Shown piece after piece: positions 19,913 through 30,418 of a stretch of DNA of 64,000 nt; the stretch's first letter is position 1; every line of letters begins with the position of its first letter. Made by a program: the position numbers and the translations under genes. A model generated the notes under the pieces. That model searched no databases and was not told the origin of the DNA. It saw only the letters and a program-made list of their open reading frames with translations. The stretch is from Picocystis sp. L7 (lineage: Eukaryota; Chlorophyta; Picocystophyceae; Picocystales; Picocystaceae). Location of the stretch: the NCBI GenBank assembly GCA_020975725.1, contig QXJR01000013.1, positions 1 to 64,000 on the forward strand. Reading direction: 5' to 3'.

Positions 19913-20446
19913 TCCACTTTGTTGAGAGGGCACTTCCGAATTTCGGTCATGGCAAGGGACTTTCTCTCTTAAACTTGAAAATGTTTATCGAGTCATTCGA
20001 AACACCCAATGGGGCGACATCCAAGGGTCGTAATCATCATCTCACTTTCATGGCCTCTGTAAGAGAATGCAATCCTTTGGATTCATCGATGGTTCTTTCG
20101 TAAACGCGAGACACCAGTAGAACTCTGACGAGCGTGTGACATCACCAGCGATCGGTGCAAGTTGGACTACCACTACCACTTCGAGGAATCCCCAAGAACA
20201 AACGCAACCCTACTAATCACACATGCGACTTTTGGCCGACCCACAATTCGTCGGCACGAGATTGGTCATCTTTGTTGGAAAGTAGAGGACCCGCTTCCGC
20301 CGACCGAGGAGTTCCGTTTGATGGGCGCCACTCTCCAACATCGGGGCTTCGTTGGCATTGCCGGTGTGGGAAAGTGGGAGGCTGTGCGGAACACGTTCCT
20401 TGGAGTGCGGCGGCACAGTATAACTTTAAGTTTTTTAGCGTTCAAG

Positions 20447-21412
20447 ATGATACATGTGTGGCTGGTTGTGCGGGGCCTTTCAGGATATTTCTTCGCACAC
20501 ACGATTCAAACTGCTCAGTGCCTGAGTGTGGCAGGCAAAAACAGCGAGTTTACTACAGGCAAACTCGATCATCTTCCTCGTTGTGACCTGGAGCAAAGTC
20601 GCCATTCACTTGCAGAGCTGGCTAAAATGTATGCACCAACAAAGTTTACCTTTAGTCATGCACAGTATCAAAGGTTTTACCCTCGCTGGTTTGAGGAGTA
20701 TCGTTACCGAAAATTTCGAATGCTTGAAATTGGAATCGACACAGGGAGTGGTAGCCTACTTTGGAAGGAATACTTTCCTTGCGTCGAATTATTTGGTCTG
20801 GATTCGAATAGTGAAACAAGAGACACGGACGGGGGGCGTGCGATTCATATGTTCATTGGCAGCCAAGAAGATCGCCACTTTCTTCGGAATGTGGTATCGA
20901 ACGAGTCTGGAGGAAGATACGACATAATACTCGATGATGGAGGGCATCACTTTGAGATGCAATCGACATCTTACACTGTCCTGTTCGAAGCAGCTTTAAA
21001 ACCTGGAGGGATCTACGTTGTGGAGGATATCGAAACATCTTTCTGGGGAGTGGGAGAACTTCTGTATGGAAAAAGAATTACCCGTGGAGGATGTAAGGAC
21101 AGAACTACCTTTCATGAGAAGATGCTTGACCTCACAAGGGTAGTCAATCGCAAGTTCATTGACAACGATTTTACTGTGTTTGGTCGTGTAGACCAATGGG
21201 TTGCCACCATCACTTTTGGTTCAAATATTGTGATCATTGAAAAGAAAGATGCAGATGATTGTCCAAGCGAAACAACATACACCTGGCCAACCAAATTATC
21301 TACCGACTGCCCTGCTAGGGAACAGAGGAGTCTATCTAGACAGAATTTCCAGCTTGCTCGCTATTGCAAGCAGAAGCAGAAGAAGATGCCCAATGCCTAC
21401 CGCAGGGCCTGA
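20447..21412 (+). CDS. Class I SAM-dependent methyltransferase with an N-terminal signal/anchor
   Basis: 321 aa from the ATG at 20,447. The frame is open further upstream, but only from a TTG at 20,162, and an upstream exon cannot be excluded. The first about 25 residues (MIHVWLVVRGLSGYFFA...) are hydrophobic, like a signal peptide or type II anchor, suggesting the ER/Golgi or export. The catalytic part starts at about residue 75: YQRFYPRWFEEYR, then motif I MLEIGIDTGSGS (about residue 92), an acidic GLDSNS loop, YDIILDDGGHH, and LKPGGIYVVEDIETSFW. This layout resembles the macrolide sugar O-methyltransferase-like family (MycE/demethylmacrocin type) found in many algae. The substrate is unknown. 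The tail is basic and Gln/Lys-rich. Confidence 0.7.
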   Translation: MIHVWLVVRGLSGYFFAHTIQTAQCLSVAGKNSEFTTGKLDHLPRCDLEQSRHSLAELAKMYAPTKFTFSHAQYQRFYPRWFEEYRYRKFRMLEIGIDTGSGSLLWKEYFPCVELFGLDSNSETRDTDGGRAIHMFIGSQEDRHFLRNVVSNESGGRYDIILDDGGHHFEMQSTSYTVLFEAALKPGGIYVVEDIETSFWGVGELLYGKRITRGGCKDRTTFHEKMLDLTRVVNRKFIDNDFTVFGRVDQWVATITFGSNIVIIEKKDADDCPSETTYTWPTKLSTDCPAREQRSLSRQNFQLARYCKQKQKKMPNAYRRA

Positions 21413-23188
21413 AAAACAATGCTCTCAATCAGACTTCACAATTTGCAGTCACATGAAGTCTACGATGGACTCTTGGAAGCAAGCTGAGAAGCTGCACGTG
21501 ATAGGAAGGACTGAGATTAATACATGTATTAGTTTTAATTCTTCTACTAGATCTTGCACCCATGTAAAGCAGAGACTCTTGGCACTTGAATCCCAGGCTT
21601 GTTTCCCTGGGATGGATAACTTTTCTTGACTGCTTTTGCGACGTCGTGTTTACACCGGTTGGGTCCAGCTTTCACCAATGATTTGGTGCTCAACATATCG
21701 TTCTGACCGACGGAATGCTTGCGTGGCTGGCAGGCACTCTCGGAAAGGCTTAGCTTTCAGCGGGAACAGTGCATGTCGATCAAGGTAGGATTAGGCGAAT
21801 CAAGTATCACACAGGTTGTGTGGACCTTCCAAACATTCAGTGGGCCATCACCTTTGAAGCCCTCGTGCAAGAAGAGTGCGTTTTGTTTCCATACTTGTTG
21901 TTCGGCCATTCCACGAGGCATGCAAACCCTTGTGAGCGATCGAAACGAACAGCTGACAGTGCTTGACACACATTGTAGGCAACCACTCAAATCGAGTTTG
22001 TTTTGTCACATTAGTTCGGGTTTAGGGAACCTTTGCAATGTAAGACGGCAGATAGGCTGACTCAGAACATCCCTCATTTCCAAAGTGCAGGGTGTGATGG
22101 GATCGAGGGCGAGTTTCTTCTGTGGATTGCCCAAGCACTCTTCTTTCTTGCCTCAGACACTGGACCGCAGGTTGCGAGGTTGTTTTACATCTGCACCATC
22201 GCCAGAAATTTAATAGACAGGGGATAATCTTCTGAGCTCTACATGACGGCGTCCACTCCCTGACTTTCTCGAAGAAGTCAGACGAAAATTAGGAACTCTC
22301 ACAGCACTCTCTGATCCACACCGTGATTGAGTTTGCGCAACCTGTTCCTCGTTCACCTTCGGTCGTTTTCTGGGATGTCTTTGTGAACGAATGGGATATA
22401 CCGAGAAGAAGCATCAGGGAGACAACGTGTGCTGCTTTCCTTCGTCATACATCAAAGGGTGCGCCATCTGCATGCAAGGCCGACTAGAAACCTGCACTCG
22501 GACTTCACTTTTCTTCAGAGAGAGATGGATATACTCGATAATCTCACTCGTGGAACAAGATAGACGCTGCACGAAGAGCTGTAACGTTGAACTGGGAGCA
22601 ACGTGCGCTTGATCAGGAATGTAACCCCTGTCCAACAATGTTGCCATTCATGCGTGTGTCGGGTGTCGAGCGTACGATCCTCGATGGAACGGGAGCCCGA
22701 TCCGACCCCGGATGTATTACTGCACGATTTGTCGGGTTCCAGAGAGAGACAACCAGGGATCCGAACCTCCTCCACGCACCCCTTGCGGTGTTTCGCTTCT
22801 AGTTGGCATGCCGACCGATGGATACGGTCCACCGTGCGTAACTCGACGAGGACAGTGGTGAGAATTCTTGCAAAGTCAACCTCCCTCCCGGATTGACACA
22901 ATGTTGTGCAATGGTGATCATTGCACGACCTCCTGCAGACGTGGCCCCCCCAGCACCCATTGCCCTACCCTCCCAACCGTCAACAGCGGATAGACGCGCG
23001 ACCCTGGGGTCGTACGTGATTTGGCAAGGCCACCGCTCGGGCACCATTCGAGAAGCAGAAGGAAAGCTGGTAGAGTACAACGAACGGTGAAAAGGTGCAG
23101 CCACGGGAGTAGAGCGACGGAAAGCGAGACATGAGGAAGGGTCACTTCTAGACCGTGCGTGAAAAGTAGACGCCATTGCAACGAAAGG
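21413..23188. other. No recognisable gene
   Basis: AT-richer, stop-rich sequence. A short open frame at 22,893-23,090 (PPADVAPPAPIALPSQPS...) is not recognised. Nothing resembling a tRNA, transposon end or conserved domain was seen. Confidence 0.5.
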
Positions 23189-25633
23189 ATGAAATCGTTT
23201 ACCCGGGCGTCATGGGTGGGGATTTTAGGGCTGCAGGCATGGATTTCGGGGTCGTGGGGTATATGTCCCAGCTGCACAAGTAGATTCAAAAGGTATATTT
23301 CATCTGATGAGCTGCCCTTTCCCATATTGAGACCGCATCCAGACCCGCTGCGATTTCCACAACTCACTCGCAGAGCAAGGATTTCAGAGGCAGATATGGA
23401 TCAAGTGGAGTCAATGTACTTTGAAATAAGCATTGGCCTGAACAGACCCATGGAGAATGACATGTACCTCTTTTTGGCACTGGAGGCATGGGGAGGGGAC
23501 GCGTACTTATTTTCCGTACAAGGAGAGTATTCTGGAAGAGAATCTACCGATGCAGTCCTGTCCTTTACTTTCCATTCCCTCCACCTTGGCAGCAACCAAA
23601 CAGTGCACCGATTGACAAAGGTTTACCTTGTAGATGCCGAGTCTTGGCGTGTTGTTTCGTCTCAGGACTACATTCCTCTCGATACTTCTCGGCAAAGAAT
23701 ACTCGCTGAGAAGAGAAGATTGGAGGAAATGCAGAATAAGATAGCATCTGACTCAAGGGTGCTTGATATGCCTGCGCAATTACTCCTCCTGCATGGAGCC
23801 GAACTGGCTCATTTTCGACTGCAAAATTTTCTCCAGCGCAAGACTGCGAGTGAAAATCTGACTCGACTTACTCATCAATTGGGGAGTCGCAGTGCGAAGA
23901 ACCTCCTGCTAGTGCATGGTCTCTGCAGTAGCAACGATGCCTGGCCTGCCGAAGATTTTACTAATTCTTGGAGCTATGGTGATTCGACTGCTAGGAGCAA
24001 GAGTACGGCAGACTTTGCAGCCAGGTTACAAGAAACATCGAGAGATCAAGGGATGGAAGCCTATGGCTTCAGCGGTATTGGTCACTCCCAAGGTGGGTTG
24101 GCTTTGCTTCACATGCTGGCCTTTCATGTTTCTGGCTTAGATACCTTGCTGCTTGATACACTTACACACGGTGGAGAGTTCAAAAACAATCATCGCTTGA
24201 TCCAGAGCCTTGGTTCACCTTATCGTGGGTCTAGCTTGAGTTTCGCACAGTGGCTGCTCCTTTTCTCAAGTTCATGCAAGGGGGAATCAGGACAATTCAG
24301 CACCGATCAACGCAGGGACGAATTATCGGTCATTCGAGTTGCTCTTGAACAGCTTGTGACAGCCGGGTACCGGCAAACCAGGGATGCTTCCTTCTTTGTT
24401 CATTACTATGCAACGACGTGTGGAAACTCGCAAACCACGGATGCTGTTGTCTCCTTATCCGATGCAGACTTAACGAATCAAAGATCGCCAGCCATGAGCG
24501 GGACCCCCATCGACTTCGTAGATAACGATCGCGAGTGCCACGCTGGCAGTTTTACTTTTTTAGGAATCGGGTACCGAGGTCCCGCCCAAATAAAAAACAA
24601 GGCAAGAAATCGAGAGATGAATTTTTATGCTGCACGGCCACCTTTGCCGAAGGCAGCAAACAGGGACTGGTTGGAAGGAAAGCCAGCGAGTCCCACTCTC
24701 TTGCGGATGATTCTGGAAGCCGTAATGGTCACTACAAGAATTCACTGCAGATTCCTCTGTGATGGCCCAGACGTGTACTACACTATAAGTAGGGGACGTG
24801 GGTACTCATTTCCAAGCCCCAGCTACAAAGTGAACGAGGTCTCGGCAGTGAAAGACATTGGGACATTCCACAGTGTTCGGCAACATGTGATGATGGTTGA
24901 AGCTGGAGAACAAGTAGATTTCGCTCTGCTGGAGGACGATGGCGCTTGGACTCACCCAGTCTACACTCCGTCCACAACGATCAATGTCCCTTCCCGTTCA
25001 CAGACAATAGCTATAAATTCCAATGCGGCATCCGTATTGATAAGATTTGAGCTACAGCAACTGGATACCAGTCAAGCTTTCCTATCAAAGTATGCTTGGA
25101 AGGCTTCACCTTTGGGGGCATGTAGTTTACCATGTGGTGGCGGGACATTGCAGCAGAACATCAGTTGCATTTCTCACTCCTCTGTACATGCAGCACCAAC
25201 CGGTGAAAGAGAGGTTCATATCGTGCCTGACCCATTCTGTGAGCAATGGGATGCGGCTGGCCCAAAGCCCATGGCACAAGTTCCCTGCAACCTAGAGCCA
25301 TGTCCCACTATTCCACCATCTGAAGAGGATGCACCAACATCCCCCGACATACCACCCCCTGGCTTGCCAACGCCACAATCCCCAAGCACATCGCCTCCTG
25401 AGCCGCCTGCATCGCCCCCGCAGGACACATCACATGCACCACTTTCTCCTCCTCTTTCTAATGCACCTGAAGGATCTCCAGTACCACCTTCGGGGGATAG
25501 CACTGATCCATCAAACCCACCAAGCACTATTGGGACAGTACCTTCATCCACGGTGCAACTGGAGTTGAAGAGTTGTGGATACACGCCTTTCATCATTTGT
25601 GCCTGCGTTATCGCCGCAATAGTTGCCAGCTAA
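23189..25633 (+). CDS. Surface-type alpha/beta-hydrolase with TSP1 repeat and C-terminal anchor
   Basis: 814 aa from the ATG at 23,189 (MKSFTRASWVGILGLQAWIS..., a signal peptide). A beta-rich N-terminal region (about 70-170) is followed by a lipase-like alpha/beta-hydrolase domain (about 215-480) with the oxyanion-side LLLVHGLCSS and the nucleophile elbow GIGHSQGG (Ser about 300). A GLDTLLLDTLTHGGEFKNN stretch follows it. Residues about 635-705 form a thrombospondin type 1 repeat (WKASPLGACSLPCGGG...CNLEPC). A Pro/Ser-rich stalk (about 705-790) and a short hydrophobic tail (FIICACVIAAIVAS) follow, as in a tail- or GPI-anchored surface protein. Intronless as read. The hydrolase substrate is unknown; the TSP1-plus-stalk design suggests wall or cell-surface work. 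Confidence 0.75.
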   Translation: MKSFTRASWVGILGLQAWISGSWGICPSCTSRFKRYISSDELPFPILRPHPDPLRFPQLTRRARISEADMDQVESMYFEISIGLNRPMENDMYLFLALEAWGGDAYLFSVQGEYSGRESTDAVLSFTFHSLHLGSNQTVHRLTKVYLVDAESWRVVSSQDYIPLDTSRQRILAEKRRLEEMQNKIASDSRVLDMPAQLLLLHGAELAHFRLQNFLQRKTASENLTRLTHQLGSRSAKNLLLVHGLCSSNDAWPAEDFTNSWSYGDSTARSKSTADFAARLQETSRDQGMEAYGFSGIGHSQGGLALLHMLAFHVSGLDTLLLDTLTHGGEFKNNHRLIQSLGSPYRGSSLSFAQWLLLFSSSCKGESGQFSTDQRRDELSVIRVALEQLVTAGYRQTRDASFFVHYYATTCGNSQTTDAVVSLSDADLTNQRSPAMSGTPIDFVDNDRECHAGSFTFLGIGYRGPAQIKNKARNREMNFYAARPPLPKAANRDWLEGKPASPTLLRMILEAVMVTTRIHCRFLCDGPDVYYTISRGRGYSFPSPSYKVNEVSAVKDIGTFHSVRQHVMMVEAGEQVDFALLEDDGAWTHPVYTPSTTINVPSRSQTIAINSNAASVLIRFELQQLDTSQAFLSKYAWKASPLGACSLPCGGGTLQQNISCISHSSVHAAPTGEREVHIVPDPFCEQWDAAGPKPMAQVPCNLEPCPTIPPSEEDAPTSPDIPPPGLPTPQSPSTSPPEPPASPPQDTSHAPLSPPLSNAPEGSPVPPSGDSTDPSNPPSTIGTVPSSTVQLELKSCGYTPFIICACVIAAIVAS

Positions 25634-28600
25634 AATGCAATAGTTTTTTCTCTCATTTTTGCGATGTTGTATGGATCTGGCATGAACCTTGCTTTCTCAT
25701 TTTCTAACGTGTAGAAGTCATTGGGCTTACAAGAATATCTGCGGCAAGCGTCTTCTTTGCCGGGTGCATGAGGAGCTGTCAACAGCTCGATTGGTCAATG
25801 TATTGCAGAGCTAAGATCTGCAGCAGTTTTACTGGTCTCTTCGGTAGCACTTCATGTGTACAAATGGCAAGGTTTTTATTGGGAGGAGATAGTAGCAAAA
25901 CTTGAAATCATGTTCAGATTTGAGACCCATCCCATGGCATTAATATGCATGATTTAGTCATGGTCTAAGTAAAAATCTTGGAGAATACGTTGTGGCGACC
26001 TTTTCAACACCCAATGGGCTCAGTGAACAAAGTAATAGATATTTAACAAAGGCAAAATCAACTCCATGTAGTATGCTATTCATATTCTAAAGTAAACTCA
26101 AGTAAGGAGGGGGAACTCGGAAAACATTTTGTTTATAAGGTAGAGGCTGTGAATAATGGATAATGTGCTTTTCCACCACCTTTGATCGTCCTCCGTTGTC
26201 AGATTTGCTGAGCTTGATTCGGATACAAATGTAAATTAAAGAGGAATCTTCCCTTGCTCATGCTTCGACCATGTGCATGCATCCTTCTTGTTGTGCACTG
26301 GTTTGACAAGTAATGCAGTTGGTAGATACAGCCAGGATGCAAAAGAGTACGTATTCTATTTGAACGTCGACAATATTTACCTTCCTTTGTAAGTGCTTGT
26401 AAGGATCCACTCGATAACCCCCTGACTAATTCATGACCTGCAGGACTCCACGATCAAAGTAACACGAAATGCAGACCAAAGTTTACGGCCCCTACATCAA
26501 TCCAAAGCCAATCACCCGAGCCTGTGACCGCAAAAGGACAAATGCGCATCACAAGAGAAAGTACATTGCTACACCACTCTTTGCTTTGCATCCCAGAAGC
26601 TCGTTCTTAGGAATCTCAGAGGCACTAGTGGGGAGAACGGCGGAAGGGGTGCTGCAGCTACATGCTGAACATTGCATATTGTGCAATCCCTTCAGAGGTC
26701 ATCTCAACACCCTTTGTTTTGCCATTGATCCTACCAAGAAAATGTCGATCAGATTACTCAATTCCAGTAATAGGGGCTCTTATGGGTGCGTCAAGGCATT
26801 GCACTGGTCCACAACCGGCATGAAGAAAGCTATGGAGGCCCACCAATGTTTTGGTAGGATATCTATGGGCAGAGTCAAAGCATACAAAGAAATAGTGCAT
26901 CATGATGCGTGCGATCTGGGACCTGTTCCATTTTGAGAAGCGGTGTGAAAACAGGGTTTTTCGTTGGCTTCTACGCATCTCATGTAGGCCCGCGCTTGTG
27001 TGAAGCACCGTACAAGAGTGATTATCGCCTACATAGACATTTCGTGCAACTTCACACTTGCTTGAGCTTTCAACTCAAGGTCAACGCTCTGGTGTCAACT
27101 GATGCCGAAAGTGGCTGTCTTATGTTATGCCATTTTAGAAACGAAGTTTTGCAGGCTCTATAGCCCATTACCATTTTCCCGGAGGGGCCAAGTGTCCCAA
27201 CTTGAAACATGCAGTTTCTTGTTCGACCCTTATATCAGAGTTACAGTCAACTTATCGTCAACACTGTCCTACCCAATAGTATATGATTGCTCTAACAGTA
27301 AACTCGGACAGTGATGCTCACCCAATTGTGGCTCTCCCTTAGGAATCTGTTGTTGCATGGTCAGCATGGGTTGTGACATTTTCAACTTAAACACAATCTT
27401 TTACTGACATCTTTGCCTCACAAAGGAGTTGTGAGTGATCAGAAACTGGAAAGGTTTGGCTGTTTCAGCGCAATGCCATGCTCATGGAAGATTATACAAG
27501 TGCAGTTCCGAATGAGAACGGGGGAATCATGCCACATCCCACAATGGCTGTAGTAAGTAGGGTACAAGAACGAAGCTGAATTGCGTTTTTGTCACGCGTG
27601 AAGTTGTGCAAAGATGCAGCATTCCATGGGAAATCAATGCAAACCTGTCGAAGATGAGTGTTTAGCTTGAATGGGGGATGAACGTAGCTGGCTCAACTTG
27701 TTTGTACTCTGGATTTGATTCCGCTTCCCTAGCTTGCTTCAAAGAAACCATGTATTCGAGATGGTTGGCCGTAGGCGTAAAGAGTGCACGATAACCACTC
27801 TGATTCCCACGCTTAGGACTCAGAAACCCAAAGCGGTACATTACGCACACACACGGTCGCCGATGTTGTGGTACGAAAGGAGCTCGTTGCTATTCTTAAG
27901 GCGCCTCCTATCAACTGGACCATCAAATCCAACATTGCTTCTGCCAGTAGTTCATGTTCAGCTGGGCGGTCTTCAGCCATGATTGCTTTTTTCTCCATTC
28001 GCGGTAGATACTTTCAAGCACCCGGTACCTCCCACGACTCAGAAGTTGTTGAGTGGGAATACATGTCAAGAACCATGTAGCCTCTGCAACTGTCGTACTT
28101 GTAAGAAGGGAACAAGTTTTCAAGCCCTTGATATCGTCCTTCTGTGCAGGGATAGTATCCAACACAAGCCCTTCACGTACGTTTGTGAATTTCGATACAA
28201 ACACTATCTAGAAGTGTGTGCAATATACTATGCTGCAAAGCCTTCTACCGGAGATCACACTGTTCCTTCATACATACGCGTCCACAATGTCCAGAACGAT
28301 ACTTGGCAAGGAAATGGTGCCTTTAGTGCCTGTGAAGAGATAAGAGCCGAGCCTGCAAAACCCATTCATGTACGATGCTATTCGCATGCATAAGTTGAAA
28401 ATCATAGCTTCGACATCACACCAAAACCCTGACCGCATAACGTATGCTCATGTGGTACAAAAAAAAGAACGAGCACCAGAGACCAGTTCGAGAAGCAAAG
28501 TGCACTGCCGATGGTTGCCTGAGTTTCCTGCTATCGATTGAAGGCTGGACGGGTGCAAAGGAATTCCCCTGCTTTATGGGACACAAGTCTCCCAGGAATG

Positions 28601-29135
28601 CAACTCTTTCGGTGAGGTGCTCCAAACGATTGCCAGCGATCGTGGAGATGGTGGTGACACGACCAAAGGGTCAATCTCGAAAGTCAGATGGACCAAGGCT
28701 TGTTCCAGCAGCATGGGATGAAGTTCGGACAAGGGAGCTTTGCTTGGATCTCCTCTTTGTGACCCACAGCTTCCCCTTGAATAGACCATGCATTCACTTT
28801 CAGTCGCTATGGTCCGACTGCTCGTCTAGTTGCCATTTTTGTTCATGCTCTCCTTCCTGTCGGTACATCATCCTTTCCCGATCGCCGTCAAGGACGAAGC
28901 TCCGTGCGTCGCGCATGGTGGGTTGTAGGAAACGGGGTTAATCCCACTGCTGTAGCACAGGAGTTGTCATGTTCACTGGGCGGTTGCAGCTTCTTGACGA
29001 CTGGATCGTTCTGCCTGTTCCATACTCCGAGCGATAGAAGACGGTTGCCGTGCCTTTGGCTGAAATACTGTCTTGTGGATGTGTCCATCCATCCGCGCAC
29101 CAAATACATCTTTGACGCACGGTTGAAATGCATTT
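25634..29135. other. Long gene-poor stretch
   Basis: About 3.5 kb of AT-richer sequence. Open frames here are short and unrecognised (for instance 26,469-26,936 plus, 27,813-27,998 minus, 28,444-28,941 plus). Single exons of spliced genes cannot be excluded. No repeat array, TIR or RNA gene was seen. Confidence 0.5.
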
Positions 29136-29726
29136 TCACACTTTTTTGTAGCGGTATTGTAGGGCTTCCATTTTGTTCAGGTGTTGATGGAGGACATCCA
29201 ATTGCTGCATGGAGTACCAGCACACCAACAGGAATCCCAGCGGGAGCACCGGCATCCACGCAGTTTCTGGCAGGAGTTCTCCCCTTTTGAAGCATGCGTA
29301 GGTCCATGTGCCGGACACGATTGCCATTACACCCATGCAGATGCGGAAGGGCGCGGATTCCAGCACTTGCACGGGTCTTTGGTTGGTTCGGTAGACATGG
29401 AGGAGCATGGTTGCACATGCCAGCATGCACGTCGCGGTGGTTGCGTCGAGTGTTTGGATGGTGATGGCTTCGAGCACCCCGTGCATTTCTGCGTGCCATT
29501 TCCTCTGCCATGGTCTTTGGTGTTGTTCCCAGGTCCAGTAAGCATAGCATCCCGTCCATCCGAGGGCCATGGTGGCATAGATCCCCACCCACCTGCGTTG
29601 ATTCCTTCTCACTTGTGCACGGTATCCCTCCACCCATTGCTTCTGTTCCTGTTCGTCCAGGTACCCCTGTTCCTGTTCCTCTTCCATCTCTCTCTTCCGC
29701 CGCCATCCCGCCCATATCCTTGCCAT
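29136..29726 (-). CDS. Small Trp-rich four-helix membrane protein, unknown
   Basis: 196 aa from the ATG at 29,726. An N-terminal basic/acidic stretch (MARIWAGWRRKREMEEEQEQ, about 40 residues) precedes four hydrophobic segments: about 47-66 (VGIYATMALGWTGCYAYW), 98-115 (ATCMLACATMLLHVY), 130-148 (ICMGVMAIVSGTWTYAC) and 160-178 (MPVLPLGFLLVCWYSM). It ends YRYKKV. Nothing in it matches a family I know. Codon use is clean and the hydrophobic pattern is regular, so it is likely real even though longer open frames overlap it in this GC-rich block. It is divergent from the DUF6825-like gene, with 215 bp between the two ATGs, so a shared promoter is likely. Confidence 0.6.
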   Translation of the reverse strand: MARIWAGWRRKREMEEEQEQGYLDEQEQKQWVEGYRAQVRRNQRRWVGIYATMALGWTGCYAYWTWEQHQRPWQRKWHAEMHGVLEAITIQTLDATTATCMLACATMLLHVYRTNQRPVQVLESAPFRICMGVMAIVSGTWTYACFKRGELLPETAWMPVLPLGFLLVCWYSMQQLDVLHQHLNKMEALQYRYKKV

Positions 29727-29941
29727 CCTGGTCTGGAGGGTTCCTTTTCTCCACCCTGTTCCACCTTGTGCTCAACGAGTGGATGGTTGGATGGATACGC
29801 ACGATGCTCTCTCTTCTTCCCCCCTCCCCCTCCCCCTCTTTCCATCCATCCAACTCCCCTTCTCGTCGGTTCCGTTCCCTTCCTGGACCTCCACTCGGAC
29901 CCCAACCACTGGAGGATCCAAGGGAGACGGTCCACCGAACC

Positions 29942-30418
29942 ATGCACAAGGTCGCCGCGAACGCGCGGATTGGATCGAGTGCGAAGGAACGAAACGAAGG
30001 CGGACGTGCCAGGAAGAGATACAGGAGGAAGGGTATCGTGCGTGCCGGAGCCAGGAAGGAAGGAAACGATGCGTCCAAAGACACACTCGAAGCCTTCTTC
30101 CTCGGTCGAGCCCTCGCAGAGTTGGTGGTCGAACAAGTGGGACAAGCCGTAGGGGATACACTCAGCCAAGTGGGAACCCTAGTGGCAGAAAGAGACGAAA
30201 GGATCGTGCAGTTCAGGAAAGATGTGCAAGAAAGAGCAAGAGAAGAAATGGCGAAGTCGGTCGAAGAAACCGCACCCGTTGAAAAAACGAACGTGCCGGA
30301 ACTGCCGCCGTTGAACCTGGATGGTGCCATCCAGGAGCTCAGGAACGAAATCCAACAAGCGAAAAAGCAACTGGACGAAGTGCGTGCGTTGGACCCGAAA
30401 GAGAACGACACCGCTTGA
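29942..30418 (+). CDS. DUF6825-like plastid protein
   Basis: 158 aa. Residues about 48-100 (EAFFLGRALAELVVEQVG, TLSQVGTLVAERDERIVQF, VQERAREEM) match the pattern of small cyanobacterial/plastid DUF6825 proteins (FFxGKALAxxxxEQ...LSExGxFxAEQRExLRxF...RA). The basic N-terminus (1-47, ending KGIVRAGARKEG) would serve as a transit peptide. The C-terminus is a helical, charged tail with a Pro-rich linker. Function of the family is unknown; a thylakoid-related role is usually supposed. The frame is open upstream, but ATG 29,942 is the last reasonable start before the conserved part. Divergent from the 4-TM gene. Confidence 0.6.
   Translation: MHKVAANARIGSSAKERNEGGRARKRYRRKGIVRAGARKEGNDASKDTLEAFFLGRALAELVVEQVGQAVGDTLSQVGTLVAERDERIVQFRKDVQERAREEMAKSVEETAPVEKTNVPELPPLNLDGAIQELRNEIQQAKKQLDEVRALDPKENDTA

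Noticed and set aside
22799-23176. Overlapping 65-150 aa frames before the surface hydrolase
   Set aside because: No recognisable motif, frames on both strands equal in quality; kept only as an unassigned stretch.
28888-30411. A 507-aa minus-strand open frame over the 4-TM and DUF6825-like genes
   Set aside because: Low-complexity Arg/Gly/Ser content in a shadow frame; the two smaller genes have family- or membrane-like structure.
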